A stretch of DNA of 64,000 nt from Hymenobacter psoromatis (GCA_001596155.1 CP014771.1:3720001-3784000), one strand, 5' to 3'; positions 36,161 through 45,689 are shown, counted from the first letter of the stretch. The notes: generated by a model from the letters alone, not told the origin. Made by a program: numbers and translations.

Positions 36161-36753
36161 AGCCCGCTGGCTCCGAAGCCCGCCGCGTAGGCCTGCTATT
36201 CGGCTCCTTTAACCCGGTGCACACCGGCCACCTCATCCTAGCCGAGCACTTCGCTACGCATACCGATTTGGCCGAAGTCTGGCTGGTAATATCGCCGCAA
36301 AGCCCTTTCAAGGTGGGCGATGAACTGCTGCCCGAAGCCCAGCGGCTGGCGCTCCTCGAACTGGCCGTGGCCGACAATCCGCACCTGCGCGCCGAAGCCA
36401 TCGAACTGTCCCTACCCCGTCCCAGCTACACCATCGTGACCCTGGACGCCCTGCGCGCGCGCCACCCCAGCCACGATTTTGTGCTCCTTATGGGTGCCGA
36501 TAACCTCGCGGGCCTGCCGCGCTGGCGCGCGGCCGACCGCCTCACCCAGGAGCTGGACCTCTACGTGTACCCCCGGTCCGGCCCGGCGCTGCCTGATTTG
36601 GCTCCCTACCCCCGCGCCCGCGTAGTAGCCGCGCCGCTACTCGATATTTCCGCCACGTTCATCCGCCAAAGCATTCGGGAGGAAAAAAGCATCCGCTACT
36701 TGGTGCCAACGGCCGTCGAGCAGGAAATTACGGCCCAAGGCTATTACCGCTAA
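36157..36753 (+). CDS. nadD: Nicotinate-nucleotide adenylyltransferase
   Basis: 198 aa. It adenylates nicotinate mononucleotide in NAD synthesis. The nucleotidyltransferase signature GLLFGSFNPVHTGHLILAEH is near the N-terminus, with LLMGADNLAGLPRW in the middle and ISATFIRQSI near the C-terminus. Start at the ATG overlapping the gmk stop. Two CCTACCCC words lie in the gene (36,409 and 36,604), encoded as Leu-Pro and Tyr-Pro. Confidence 0.96.
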   Translation: MKPAGSEARRVGLLFGSFNPVHTGHLILAEHFATHTDLAEVWLVISPQSPFKVGDELLPEAQRLALLELAVADNPHLRAEAIELSLPRPSYTIVTLDALRARHPSHDFVLLMGADNLAGLPRWRAADRLTQELDLYVYPRSGPALPDLAPYPRARVVAAPLLDISATFIRQSIREEKSIRYLVPTAVEQEITAQGYYR

Positions 36754-36770
36754 GCAAACCTACTAATTAA

Positions 36771-36812
36771 GCCGGCCCCGCCACTTCCCGCAGTGGAAGC
36801 GGCGGGGCCGGC
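36771..36812. terminator. Terminator between nadD and frr
   Basis: An 18-bp stem (GCCGGCCCCGCC-A-CTTCC with its complement, one A-C mismatch) around a 6-nt loop. No strong T-tract; it sits between convergent genes and could serve both. Confidence 0.7.
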
Positions 36813-36834
36813 TCGGTGAGGGAGGGTAGGGACC

Positions 36835-37398
36835 TCAGATAGTCATAATCTCCGATTCCTTCTTGGTGAAGAGTTTGTCAACCTCGGCGATGTGCATGTC
36901 GGTGTATTTCTGCACCTTGGCTTCGGCATCTTTCACGGCATCCTCGGGAGCGCCGTCTTTTTGCAGCTTGCGCAGGGCCTCGTTCACATCCTTGCGGATG
37001 CCGCGCACGCGCACCTTGCCACTTTCGGCTTCGTTCTTGGCCTGCTTCACGAGGTCGCGGCGGCGCTCTTCCGTCATGGGCGGAATGTTGAGGCGCACGC
37101 CATCAGCATCGGCAATGGGATTCAGGCCCAGGTCGCTGTTTTTGATGGCCTTGGCTACCTCGCTCACCATGTTTTTTTCCCAGGGCTTGATGAGCAGCGA
37201 GCGCGGGTCGGGTGCCGAGATGTTGGCAATCTGCGCTACGGGGGTAGGCGTGCCGTAGTAGTCCACGCGCAAGCCATCAAGCATGGCCGGCGAGGCCTTG
37301 CCGGCCCGGATGCGGCCCATTTCTACGCCCACGTGGGCAATGGCCTTGCCCATCGATTCCTCCGCGTCGCTGAGGTAAAATTGAATTTCTTCGTCCAC
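36835..37398 (-). CDS. frr: Ribosome recycling factor
   Basis: 187 aa. It splits post-termination ribosomes together with EF-G. Typical segments are GRASPAMLDGLRVDYYGTPTPVAQ (here as GKASPAMLDGL), IKPWEKNMVSEVAKAI, the triple-helix arm LNIPPMTEERRRDLVKQAK and a Lys-rich C-terminus. The order pyrH - frr is conserved in many bacteria; here the spacer holds an inverted-repeat cluster. A CCTACCCCC word encodes Thr-Pro-Thr-Pro in the conserved segment. Confidence 0.97.
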   Translation of the reverse strand: MDEEIQFYLSDAEESMGKAIAHVGVEMGRIRAGKASPAMLDGLRVDYYGTPTPVAQIANISAPDPRSLLIKPWEKNMVSEVAKAIKNSDLGLNPIADADGVRLNIPPMTEERRRDLVKQAKNEAESGKVRVRGIRKDVNEALRKLQKDGAPEDAVKDAEAKVQKYTDMHIAEVDKLFTKKESEIMTI

Positions 37399-37408
37399 TT
37401 CTTGAAAA

Positions 37409-37513
37409 AAGTTAAGAGTTGAGAGGTAAAAGTTAAGAGTTGTGGCCAGGAGCTAAAGTTGGGCCAAGCGTTGCAAAATCCGGCGCGCAACCTTTTAACT
37501 CCTAACCCTTAAC
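37409..37513. repeat. Heptanucleotide-periodic repeat between pyrH and frr
   Basis: From 37410 the sequence runs in steps of seven: AGTTAAG, AGTTGAG, AGGTAAA, AGTTAAG, AGTT. About 55 nt later (37491-37513) a partly complementary run TTTTAACTCCTAACCCTTAACT faces it. Both lie within the pyrH-frr spacer. Confidence 0.65.
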
Positions 37514-37517
37514 TGAA

Positions 37518-38327
37518 TCAGGCTTGTTCCGGCTGATTGCCCACCAAAGGGCGCAAGCCACTGTGCTTGGCGTCGAGCAGGGGGGTAGGGCTGCCCGCGT
37601 GGGCGGCCTGGCTTGCGCCGCCCATCGTCACGAGGGTGCCGAGGCTTTCGCCGGCAATGAGCCGCTCCAGGTTGCCGGGCGTGTTCATATCGAACACGAT
37701 GATGGGCAGGTTATTCTCCTTGCAGAGCGTGAAAGCCGTCATATCCATCACGTTCAGGTTTTTAGCCATTACCTCGTCAAACGTGATTTCGGCGTAGCGG
37801 GTAGCGGTCGGGTCCTTTTCCGGGTCGGCGGTATAAATGCCGTTCACGCGGGTGCCTTTCAGCACCACGTCGGCCTCAATCTCGATAGCCCGCAGCGAGG
37901 CAGCCGAGTCGGTAGTAAAATAGGGCGAGCCAATGCCGGCACCAAAAATCACGACGCGGCCCTTCTCCAAGTGGCGCACCGCCCGGCGGCGGATGTAGGG
38001 CTCGCACACCCGCTGAATGGTGAGGCCCGACAGCAGGCGGGTAGGCACGTCCATTTTTTCCAGGGCGCTCTGCAAGGCCATCGAGTTGATGACCGTGGCC
38101 AGCATGCCCATGTAGTCGCCCTGCACGCGGTCGAGGCCAAATTGTTCGGCCTGCACCCCGCGGAAAATATTGCCGCCCCCAATCACTACCGCCACCTGAA
38201 TGCCTTGCGCGGCCACGGCCTTAATTTCGGTAGCGTACTGCATCAGGCGGTCAGCATCGATGCCATATTGCTGCTGCCCCATCAGGGCTTCGCCGCTGAG
38301 TTTGAGAAGTATTCGCTGGTAGGTCAA
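37518..38327 (-). CDS. pyrH: UMP kinase with a C-terminal extension
   Basis: 269 aa against about 240 in E. coli. It phosphorylates UMP to UDP; the bacterial enzyme is a hexamer of the amino-acid-kinase fold. Typical segments are [11 protein letters not shown] (residues 6-16), [43 protein letters not shown] and [13 protein letters not shown]. The usual end GTLV is followed by about 30 non-conserved residues containing [15 protein letters not shown], encoded in part by the GGGGGGTAGGG word. Confidence 0.96.
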   Translation of the reverse strand: MTYQRILLKLSGEALMGQQQYGIDADRLMQYATEIKAVAAQGIQVAVVIGGGNIFRGVQAEQFGLDRVQGDYMGMLATVINSMALQSALEKMDVPTRLLSGLTIQRVCEPYIRRRAVRHLEKGRVVIFGAGIGSPYFTTDSAASLRAIEIEADVVLKGTRVNGIYTADPEKDPTATRYAEITFDEVMAKNLNVMDMTAFTLCKENNLPIIVFDMNTPGNLERLIAGESLGTLVTMGGASQAAHAGSPTPLLDAKHSGLRPLVGNQPEQA

Positions 38328-38366
38328 AATGTGGGAGTAGAAAAAGTGAGGGGGGTAGGGGCGGGG

Positions 38367-38870
38367 CTACGCGAACTGCACGAGCACCTGGCCTTTGGTA
38401 ACGTTGGCGCGCAGGTCCACTTTGATGCTGCCGATAACGCAGTCGGTGGGCGCTTTCAAAATATTTTCCATCTTCATCGCCTCCAGCACCAGCAGCGGGT
38501 CGCCCTTCTGCACGGCCTGGCCAGGCTGCACCCGGATGTCGATAATCAGGCCGGGCATGGGGGCCTTTAGCTCATTGATTTTGGCCACGTTGGCCGCGCT
38601 GAAACCCAGGCGGTCAAGCAGCTGATCGAACCGGTCTTTGGCCTGCAACTCCAGGCGCTGGCCGTTGACTTTCAGCGCGAAGGTTTTGGTCGCGTAGTCG
38701 GCGCTCAGCACTTCAGCCGAATAAGAGCGCCCACCGTGCAGCACGTGAAAGCGCCCATCGCCAAGGGCCACAAGGTCCCAGGCAAACGGCTGATTGTTGA
38801 GCGTGACAGAATCGGTGGCCCGAAAGTCCACCTCCCAGCTGTGCGCTGGGCCAAGGCTAATATGCACCAT
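38367..38870 (-). CDS. Biotin carboxyl carrier protein (acyl-CoA carboxylase type)
   Basis: 167 aa from the ATG at 38870; the frame stays open far upstream into the divergent gene but shows no homology there. The last 75 residues are a biotinyl domain with EAMKMEN, biotinylated Lys133, and APMPGLI upstream. The N-terminal part resembles the carrier of propionyl/methylmalonyl-CoA carboxylases and oxaloacetate decarboxylases rather than AccB. The carboxylase subunits are not in this window, so the partner cannot be named. Confidence 0.85.
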   Translation of the reverse strand: MVHISLGPAHSWEVDFRATDSVTLNNQPFAWDLVALGDGRFHVLHGGRSYSAEVLSADYATKTFALKVNGQRLELQAKDRFDQLLDRLGFSAANVAKINELKAPMPGLIIDIRVQPGQAVQKGDPLLVLEAMKMENILKAPTDCVIGSIKVDLRANVTKGQVLVQFA

Positions 38871-38966
38871 AGAGAGGCTGGCCCTGCTGGCCGAAGCGGG
38901 GATAAAGGTAAGGTGAATCTTAATTTCGTCGGAACTTGCCAGTTCTACTCGCAGTCTGCCCTTCGC

Positions 38967-41570
38967 ATGCGCTACTCTTTTTTTAGCAGTTTTATTTTTT
39001 GTGCGCTCACCGTTTTGCCGGCGCTGAGCCAGTCGGCCGGTAGTCAGGGCAAAGCGTCTCACAAGAAATCGGCTGAGTCGGCTCGTAAGAAGCCTGCCGA
39101 AGCTGCTTCGGCACTGGTTTCGGCGCCGGCGGTGTCTTCGGGCATCACAGTGCCTTCGTGGCTGCCCCCCGCCGCGCCGGTTCACCCCGCGGCCCCGCAG
39201 ATAACCGATATAGTTGATACCAAACTCGATGTGCGGTTCGACTATGCGCACCAGTATTTGCTGGGCACGGCCGTGCTCACGCTGCACCCGCACTTCTACC
39301 CGCAGAGTACGCTAGTGCTCGATGCCCGCGGCTTCGATATCAAAAGCGTGCAGCTGCTAGGTGCCAAGTCGCCCAAAACGCTGACCTATAAGTACGATGG
39401 CCGGCAGCTGACCATCACCCTCGACCACGCCTACACCCGCGAGCAAACCTATCAAGTGCGTATCGGCTACGTGGCCAAACCCAACGAGCTGCCTTCGGGG
39501 GGTAGTGAGGCTATTACCTCGGATAAAGGTTTGTATTTCATCAACCCCTTGGGTAAGGAAGCGGGGAAGCCCCGCCAAATCTGGACGCAGGGCGAGACGC
39601 AAAGCAGCTCGTGCTGGTTTCCAACCATCGACCATCCCAACCAGCGGATGACCCAGGAAATCACGATGACGGTAGAGGACCAGTTCAAAACCTTGTCGAA
39701 TGGCTTGCTGATAGCGTCGAAAAAAAACCCCGACGGCTCGCGCACCGATACTTGGCGCCAGAGCCTGCCCGCCGCGCCCTACCTCACCATGCTGGCCGTG
39801 GGCGATTTTGCGGTAGTGTCCGATACCTGGCACGGCAAAGCAGTGGATTACTACGTGGAGCCCAAGTATAAAAACACGGCCAAAGCCGTCTTCGGCCGCA
39901 CGCCGGAGATGATGGACTTTTACTCCAAAAGGCTGGGGGTAGAGTTTCCGTGGGAGAAATACGCCCAGATAGCCGTGCGCGACTACGTGAGCGGCGCGAT
40001 GGAGAACACCACCGCCACCGTGCATGGCGCGGCCATCCAGGCCACCTCCCGCGAGTTGCTTGATGCCAGCTACGAAACCTCGGAGTCGATTATTGCCCAC
40101 GAGCTGTTCCACCACTGGTTTGGCGACTACGTTACCTGCGAGTCGTGGAGCAACCTACCACTCAACGAAAGCTTCGCCAACTATTCCCAATACCTGTGGG
40201 CCGAGCATAAATATGGGGCTGATGCCGCCGCGCTGGTGCAGCAGCAAGACCTGACGCACTACCTCGAAGAAGCCGATTCCAAGCGCGAGCCACTTATCCG
40301 CTACCACTATACCAACCGGGAGGACATGTTCGACCGGCACTCCTACGAAAAGGGGGGTAGGGTTTTGCACATGCTGCGCAAGTACCTCGGCGATGATGCC
40401 TTCTTCGCGGGCCTCAATAACTACCTGACCAAGAACAAGTACACCGCCGTCGAAATCAGCAAGTTGCGCACCACTTTTGAAGAAACCACAGGCGAAGACC
40501 TGATGTGGTTTTTCGACCAGTGGTTTATGGAGCGCGGCCACCCCGAGCTGAAAATCTCGCACAGCTACAGCAATGGCCAAGTGCTGCTGCACGTGCAGCA
40601 AACCCAGGACACGTTGTTCCAGCCTGTTTTTCGCCTCCCGGTCACGATAACCATCTGGCAAAAGGAAAAGCCCACCGACCACCATATCACCATCACCAAA
40701 GCTGACCAAACGTTCTCCTTCCTGGCCGCCGATAAGCCAACGATGGTGAAGTTCGACAGCGAAGGCCAGCTCTTGGCACAGCTTGATGAAGGGCGTACTC
40801 AGGACGAGCTGATTTTTCAGTTCTATCACGCCCAGAACTACTTGCAGAAGTATGAGTCGCTCGACCAGCTCCAGAATAAGACTACCGATTTTGCTGTGAG
40901 CGGTATGATGCGCAATGCTTTAACGGATAATTTTTTCGCCGTCCGCCGTTCGGCACTCGACCACCTGCGCGGCTACCGCGGCCCCAGCGCCAACGCGGTA
41001 AAAGCCGAAATTCAGCGCCTCGCCACCACCGACCCTAACAGCGCCGTGCGGGCCCAGGCCCTGCTCACGCTCGCCTCCTTCCCCAACGATAACTACGCCG
41101 CCACCTATCAGGCCGCCCTGCGCGACAGCTCGTATCTGGTTGAAGCCGGCGCTGTCGATGCGCTGGCCAAAGTGCCCAGCCTGCTAGCCCGCGCTCAAAT
41201 TGCCGCCCTCGAAAACACCTCCAACTCGACGCTGCTGGTGGCGCTGGCCAGCTACTACGCCCAGCGGGGCACCATCGACCAGTATGGCTGGTACCTGCGC
41301 CGCCTGCCCGACCTCACCGACATTGACCTCTACACTTATTTGCAGGCATTCGGAAGCTTTATGACCCAGGTACCCGTGGTGGAGCGTGAAAAAGGCGTGC
41401 AAAAGCTGGAAAGTATCGCCCGCACGCACCCGCAGTATTTTGTAAGGCTAGGTGCGTATCGGGGCCTGCTTAACCTGGTGCCCAGCCAGCCCGCTTTAAA
41501 AAATGTGTTGTTCGACATAAAAACAAAGGAAACCGATGAGCGCCTCAAAGCGGCTTATAACTTAATGTAA
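38967..41570 (+). CDS. M1-family aminopeptidase
   Basis: 867 aa from the ATG at 38967, which gives a signal peptide (MRYSFFSSFIFCALTVLPAL). The substrate-anchoring GAMEN is at 343-347, and the zinc site H378-E379-LFH-H382 with E401 in NESFA follows the HExxH-x18-E rule. The C-terminal third is helical, HEAT-like. It cleaves N-terminal residues from peptides in the periplasm, probably for nutrition. A GGGGGGTAGGG word is encoded as Lys-Gly-Gly-Arg at 40,353. It is divergent from the biotin carrier gene. Confidence 0.95.
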   Translation: MRYSFFSSFIFCALTVLPALSQSAGSQGKASHKKSAESARKKPAEAASALVSAPAVSSGITVPSWLPPAAPVHPAAPQITDIVDTKLDVRFDYAHQYLLGTAVLTLHPHFYPQSTLVLDARGFDIKSVQLLGAKSPKTLTYKYDGRQLTITLDHAYTREQTYQVRIGYVAKPNELPSGGSEAITSDKGLYFINPLGKEAGKPRQIWTQGETQSSSCWFPTIDHPNQRMTQEITMTVEDQFKTLSNGLLIASKKNPDGSRTDTWRQSLPAAPYLTMLAVGDFAVVSDTWHGKAVDYYVEPKYKNTAKAVFGRTPEMMDFYSKRLGVEFPWEKYAQIAVRDYVSGAMENTTATVHGAAIQATSRELLDASYETSESIIAHELFHHWFGDYVTCESWSNLPLNESFANYSQYLWAEHKYGADAAALVQQQDLTHYLEEADSKREPLIRYHYTNREDMFDRHSYEKGGRVLHMLRKYLGDDAFFAGLNNYLTKNKYTAVEISKLRTTFEETTGEDLMWFFDQWFMERGHPELKISHSYSNGQVLLHVQQTQDTLFQPVFRLPVTITIWQKEKPTDHHITITKADQTFSFLAADKPTMVKFDSEGQLLAQLDEGRTQDELIFQFYHAQNYLQKYESLDQLQNKTTDFAVSGMMRNALTDNFFAVRRSALDHLRGYRGPSANAVKAEIQRLATTDPNSAVRAQALLTLASFPNDNYAATYQAALRDSSYLVEAGAVDALAKVPSLLARAQIAALENTSNSTLLVALASYYAQRGTIDQYGWYLRRLPDLTDIDLYTYLQAFGSFMTQVPVVEREKGVQKLESIARTHPQYFVRLGAYRGLLNLVPSQPALKNVLFDIKTKETDERLKAAYNLM

Positions 41571-41671
41571 GCCAGTAAAAAGGCTAGCAATAAAGACCTC
41601 CGTTCAAGCTTGATTTCCACATGGCTCAGTAAAAAAGAGGGGGTAGGGAATCACTTTTTTCTGAATGTACT

Positions 41672-41702
41672 CTTGCATTCTGCCGAAAAATCCGTACTTT
41701 TG
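41672..41702 (+). promoter_or_regulatory. Promoter of the tRNA-tuf operon
   Basis: CTTG at 41672-41675, 19-nt spacer, TACTTTTG followed by C at 41695-41702; this is 39 nt upstream of tRNA-Tyr. Confidence 0.65.
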
Positions 41703-41741
41703 CGTCTCAATTCCGGTAAACGGCCGGATTTGTTTATAAAT

Positions 41742-41821
41742 GGGGGTATCGCATAGTGGCAATTGCGGGTGACTGTAACTCACCTCCTTCGGGTTCATAG
41801 GTTCGAGTCCTGTTACCCCCA
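41742..41821 (+). tRNA. tRNA-Tyr (GTA)
   Basis: The acceptor GGGGGTA pairs with TACCCCC. The anticodon stem GGTGA/TCACC holds the loop CTGTAAC, anticodon GTA. The long variable arm (class II) fits bacterial tRNA-Tyr. CCA is not encoded. Confidence 0.95.
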
Positions 41822-41844
41822 CATTTTAGAAGTTTAGACCAACT

Positions 41845-41917
41845 GCGGGAGTAGCTCAGCTGGTAGAGCGGCAGCCTTCCAAGCTGCAGGTCGCGAGTTC
41901 GAACCTCGTCTCCCGCT
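41845..41917 (+). tRNA. tRNA-Gly (TCC)
   Basis: The acceptor GCGGGAG pairs with CTCCCGC; the anticodon stem GCAGC/GCTGC holds CTTCCAA, anticodon TCC; the T arm has GTTCGAA. CCA is not encoded. Confidence 0.95.
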
Positions 41918-41947
41918 CACGGTCTAAAATTCGAAAGTACCTTTTAA

Positions 41948-42019
<72 letters not shown>

Positions 42020-42187
42020 CAGCATTTTACGGAACTCCCTACCTTCGGGTCGGGTTAAGGCCGGGTCAGCAAAAGAAGCGATACACAGCACACAAGCCTG
42101 AATTGGCCCTGGCTGGGTTTCGCTTCCTTGCCATATAAGGCCACTTGCTTTTAATTTTTACTTCCCCTCTTTTTCTACCTCTTTACA

Positions 42188-43375
42188 ATGGCTAAAGAAA
42201 ATTTCGACCGGTCGAAGCCGCACGTAAACATCGGCACCATCGGTCACGTCGACCACGGCAAGACTACCCTAACTGCTGCTATCACGCAGGTGCTGGCTGG
42301 CAAAGGCTTGGCCGAAAAGCGCGATTTCGGTTCGATTGATAACGCCCCCGAGGAAAAAGAGCGTGGTATAACCATCAACACTTCGCACGTAGAGTACTCG
42401 ACGGTTAACCGTCACTACGCACACGTTGACTGCCCTGGTCACGCTGACTATGTGAAGAACATGGTAACCGGTGCTGCTCAGATGGACGGTGCTATCCTGG
42501 TGGTGGCTGCTACCGACGGCCCGATGCCCCAGACCCGCGAGCATATCCTGCTTGCCCGTCAGGTAGGTGTTCCCCAACTGGTGGTGTTCATGAACAAAGT
42601 GGACATGGTGGATGACCCTGAGCTGCTTGAACTCGTGGAAATGGAAATCCGTGAACTCCTCTCGTTCTACAACTTCGATGGCGACAACATTCCGGTTATC
42701 CAGGGTTCGGCCCTCGGTGGCCTGAACGGCGACGCCAACTGGGTACCCAAAATCGAAGAATTGATGGACGCGGTTGACTCGTTCATTCCGATTCCTGCTC
42801 GTCTGACCGACCTGCCCTTCCTGATGCCTGTTGAGGATGTGTTCTCGATTACTGGCCGTGGCACTGTTGCTACCGGTCGTATCGAGCGCGGTATCATCAA
42901 CTCGGGTGAGCAAGTTGACATCCTCGGCATGGGTGCCGAAGGCCTGAAATCGACGGTAACGGGTGTGGAAATGTTCCGCAAAATCCTGGACCGTGGCGAA
43001 GCTGGTGACAACGTAGGTCTGTTGCTCCGTGGCATTGAAAAAGAAGCCATCCGTCGCGGCATGGTTATCTGCAAGCCCGGCTCGGTAACTCCCCACCAGA
43101 AGTTCAAGGCCGAGGTGTACGTTCTCTCGAAAGAGGAGGGCGGCCGCCACACCCCGTTCTTCAACAACTACCGTCCGCAGTTCTACCTGCGTACCACCGA
43201 TGTTACCGGCATCATCACCCTCCCCGAGGGCGTTGAAATGGTAATGCCCGGCGACAACATCACCATCACGGTTGAGCTTATCAACAAAGTGGCAATGGAG
43301 AAGGGCCTGCGTTTCGCTATCCGCGAGGGTGGTCGTACGGTAGGTGCCGGTCAGGTAACCGAAATTCTCGACTAG
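42188..43375 (+). CDS. tuf: Elongation factor Tu
   Basis: 395 aa. It is the GTPase that delivers aminoacyl-tRNA to the ribosome. G1 is GHVDHGKT (residues 19-26), followed by [12 protein letters not shown] (switch I), [12 protein letters not shown] (G3), NKVDM (G4) and GSALGG (G5); domains 2 and 3 are complete. The leader after tRNA-Thr is 168 nt. Codon use is biased as expected for a highly expressed gene. A strong terminator follows. Confidence 0.99.
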   Translation: MAKENFDRSKPHVNIGTIGHVDHGKTTLTAAITQVLAGKGLAEKRDFGSIDNAPEEKERGITINTSHVEYSTVNRHYAHVDCPGHADYVKNMVTGAAQMDGAILVVAATDGPMPQTREHILLARQVGVPQLVVFMNKVDMVDDPELLELVEMEIRELLSFYNFDGDNIPVIQGSALGGLNGDANWVPKIEELMDAVDSFIPIPARLTDLPFLMPVEDVFSITGRGTVATGRIERGIINSGEQVDILGMGAEGLKSTVTGVEMFRKILDRGEAGDNVGLLLRGIEKEAIRRGMVICKPGSVTPHQKFKAEVYVLSKEEGGRHTPFFNNYRPQFYLRTTDVTGIITLPEGVEMVMPGDNITITVELINKVAMEKGLRFAIREGGRTVGAGQVTEILD

Positions 43376-43403
43376 TTTTAGTCTTTTGACTAATAATTAA
43401 GAC

Positions 43404-43440
43404 AATCCGCCCCTGAAACCTCAGGGGCGGATTTGTTTTG
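43404..43440 (+). terminator. Terminator of tuf
   Basis: AATCCGCCCCTGA pairs with TCAGGGGCGGATT (13 bp) around AACC, followed by TGTTTTG. The start of the following promoter overlaps the 3' end of the stem. Confidence 0.9.
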
Positions 43441-43462
43441 TCCGAAAAGTTGCTTACCTTTG
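43432..43462 (+). promoter_or_regulatory. Promoter of tRNA-Trp-secE-nusG-ribosomal operon
   Basis: TTTG at 43432-43435, exactly 19-nt spacer, TACCTTTG at 43455-43462: the best consensus match in the window. It overlaps the tuf terminator. Confidence 0.8.
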
Positions 43463-43501
43463 CACTCCCTTTGGCAAATAGTGCTACTGGTTTTGTTACT
43501 T

Positions 43502-43575
43502 ACGAGTGTAGTTCAAGGGTAGAATAGAGGTCTCCAAAACCTTTGATGGGAGTTCGAATCTCTCCACTCGTGCCA
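43502..43575 (+). tRNA. tRNA-Trp (CCA)
   Basis: The acceptor ACGAGTG pairs with CACTCGT; the anticodon loop CTCCAAA gives anticodon CCA; the T arm has GTTCGAA. Unlike the three tRNAs upstream, the 3' CCA end is encoded (43573-43575). Placement before secE is common in Bacteroidota. Confidence 0.95.
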
Positions 43576-43628
43576 CTTTTAGTCGCGGTAGCGGCGGTAT
43601 TTCACACCTTCACTGGCTTTTTGCAATC

Positions 43629-43826
43629 ATGGCTAAGCTGAACAACTATTTCCGCGATACCGTCGAGGAGATGCGTTATAACGTAACGTGGCCCTCGACT
43701 GCCGAACTGCAAAAGAGTGCCGGCCTAGTGTTGATTGGCTCTCTCGTTTTCGCCGCCGTAGTTGGTCTGATGGATGTAAGCTTCAATAACGCGCTGCAAG
43801 CTTTTTATCAATCTTTCGCCCGCTAG
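43629..43826 (+). CDS. secE: Preprotein translocase subunit SecE
   Basis: 65 aa, the short single-helix form. The amphipathic segment YFRDTVEEMRYNVTWPST precedes one membrane helix (about 30-50). It clamps SecY in the translocon. It is 10 nt before nusG, the usual neighbour. Confidence 0.95.
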   Translation: MAKLNNYFRDTVEEMRYNVTWPSTAELQKSAGLVLIGSLVFAAVVGLMDVSFNNALQAFYQSFAR

Positions 43827-43836
43827 GTTATAAGAA

Positions 43837-44394
43837 ATGGGTGACTTGAAATGGTACGTGGTACGCTCCGTGAGCGGCCAGGAAAAGAAAGCTAAGACGT
43901 ATATGGAGACTGAAATAGGTCGCCATAATCTGCAGGAATTGTTGCCACAGGTTTTGATTCCGGTCGAGAAGGTTTTTGAGATGCGCAATGGTAAGAAGCG
44001 CGTTCGTGAGCGGAATCTGTATCCTGGCTACATCATTATCCATTCGGATTTGACCCACGGCGAGGTGCAGAATATCATTACCTCTACTCCAGGCGTAATT
44101 GGTTTTCTGGGCGACAAAGAAACCAAAACGACTAATGCTAAGCCAGTTCCGTTGTCACTCACCGAAGTGAACCGGTTGCTAGGGGTAGTAGATGAGGCCG
44201 AAGAACAAACCGCCCAGCTCGAAACGCCTTTCACGGTGGGCGAACTGGTGAAAGTTATCGATGGCCCATTCAATGGCTTCAGCGGTAATGTAAACGAAGT
44301 ATTTGAAGAGCGTAAGAAGCTCAATGTTATTGTCAAGATTTTTGGACGTGCTCAGCCAGTAGAGTTGAGTTACACCCAGGTAGAGAAAGAATAG
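43837..44394 (+). CDS. nusG: Transcription termination/antitermination protein NusG
   Basis: 185 aa. The NGN domain begins LKWYVVRSVSGQEKKAK and contains the RNAP-binding YPGYIIIH segment; the C-terminal KOW domain has GELVKVIDGPFNGFSGNV. It binds RNA polymerase and links it to Rho or the ribosome. Confidence 0.97.
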   Translation: MGDLKWYVVRSVSGQEKKAKTYMETEIGRHNLQELLPQVLIPVEKVFEMRNGKKRVRERNLYPGYIIIHSDLTHGEVQNIITSTPGVIGFLGDKETKTTNAKPVPLSLTEVNRLLGVVDEAEEQTAQLETPFTVGELVKVIDGPFNGFSGNVNEVFEERKKLNVIVKIFGRAQPVELSYTQVEKE

Positions 44395-44511
44395 TGACTG
44401 TTATACGTCGCCTGATATCCACTCCGGTCAGGCGGGGCTTCCACTTAGGAGTATTACTTGAACTGAGGTTGACGCGAGTTACGTCACGCCAATCGCAGCT
44501 TTATCAACCAA

Positions 44512-44955
44512 ATGGCCAAAGAAATTAGAGGTTACCTGAAACTTCAGGTAAAGGGAGGCTCCGCGAATCCCGCGCCGCCGATTGGACCTGCGCTTGGTAG
44601 TAAAGGCTTGAATATCATGGAGTTTTGCAAGCAGTTCAATGCGCGCACCCAGGATAAAGCTGGCCAAATCTGCCCCGTCCTGATTACGATGTACACCGAT
44701 AAGTCTTTTGACTTCGTCATCAAGACTCCCCCGGTACCGGTTCTCCTTATGGACGCCGCCAAGTTGCAGAACGGCTCGAAAGAGCCTAACCGTAATAAAG
44801 TGGGTTCCGTAACATGGGACCAGGTTCGCACCATCGCCGAAACCAAAATGCCCGACTTGAACGCTTTCAAAGTGGAGTCGGCCATGAAGCAAGTGGCCGG
44901 TACGGCTCGTAGCATGGGTATCACCGTGAAGGGCGACTCGCCTTTTGCTGAATAA
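44512..44955 (+). CDS. rplK: 50S ribosomal protein L11
   Basis: 147 aa. [20 protein letters not shown] with the proline-rich hinge at the N-terminus, then [16 protein letters not shown], and an RNA-binding C-terminal domain (KMPDLNAF ... GTARSMGI). It forms the GTPase-associated centre. The 117-nt spacer after nusG may hold a leader, but no feature was recognised. Confidence 0.98.
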   Translation: MAKEIRGYLKLQVKGGSANPAPPIGPALGSKGLNIMEFCKQFNARTQDKAGQICPVLITMYTDKSFDFVIKTPPVPVLLMDAAKLQNGSKEPNRNKVGSVTWDQVRTIAETKMPDLNAFKVESAMKQVAGTARSMGITVKGDSPFAE

Positions 44956-44975
44956 CTAACCGGAGGACATACACA

Positions 44976-45674
44976 ATGGCAGCAATCAGCAAAAAGCGCA
45001 AGGAAGCCCTTGCCAAACACGACCTGACGCAGGTACGCAGCCTGCTCGAAGCTGCGCAAGTGGTGAAAGATATCACTTACACTAAGTTTGACGCCTCGGT
45101 TGATATCGACGTTCGCCTTGGTGTGGACCCCCGCAAAGCCGACCAGATGGTGCGCGGTGTTGCTACCCTGCCCCACGGCACTGGCAAAACCGTTCGCGTT
45201 TTGGCCCTCGTGCCCGCCGACAAAGAAGCAGAAGCTATCGCAGCTGGTGCCGATTTCGTTGGTCTGGACGATTATATCGCCAAAATCGAGAAAGGCTGGA
45301 CCGATATCGATGTAATCATCACCATGCCTTCGGTAATGGCTAAGGTTGGTCGTCTGGGTCGCGTACTCGGCCCGCGTGGTCTGATGCCAAACCCGAAGTC
45401 AGGTACGGTAACGACTGACGTAGCTAAGGCGGTGCAGGAAGTGAAAGCTGGTAAAATCGACTTTAAAGTTGACAAAACCGGTATTATTCACTGCTCAGTA
45501 GGTAAGGTATCGTTTGACCCCACTAAGCTAGCTGAGAACGCCTTGGAAGTGATTCAGACGCTTGGTCGTTTGAAGCCTTCTTCGTCGAAAGGCACCTATA
45601 TCCGTAGCATCACGCTTAGCAGTACTATGTCGCCGGCCGTGCCGGTTGACAGCACGGTTTCTTCCGCTAACTAA
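44976..45674 (+). CDS. rplA: 50S ribosomal protein L1
   Basis: 232 aa. It is the L1-stalk protein and probable translational repressor of its own operon in other bacteria. It contains [29 protein letters not shown] and [27 protein letters not shown] stands 10 nt before the ATG, one of the few clear Shine-Dalgarno sequences in the window. Confidence 0.98.
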   Translation: MAAISKKRKEALAKHDLTQVRSLLEAAQVVKDITYTKFDASVDIDVRLGVDPRKADQMVRGVATLPHGTGKTVRVLALVPADKEAEAIAAGADFVGLDDYIAKIEKGWTDIDVIITMPSVMAKVGRLGRVLGPRGLMPNPKSGTVTTDVAKAVQEVKAGKIDFKVDKTGIIHCSVGKVSFDPTKLAENALEVIQTLGRLKPSSSKGTYIRSITLSSTMSPAVPVDSTVSSAN

Positions 45675-45689
45675 TAACATCAACCAACC

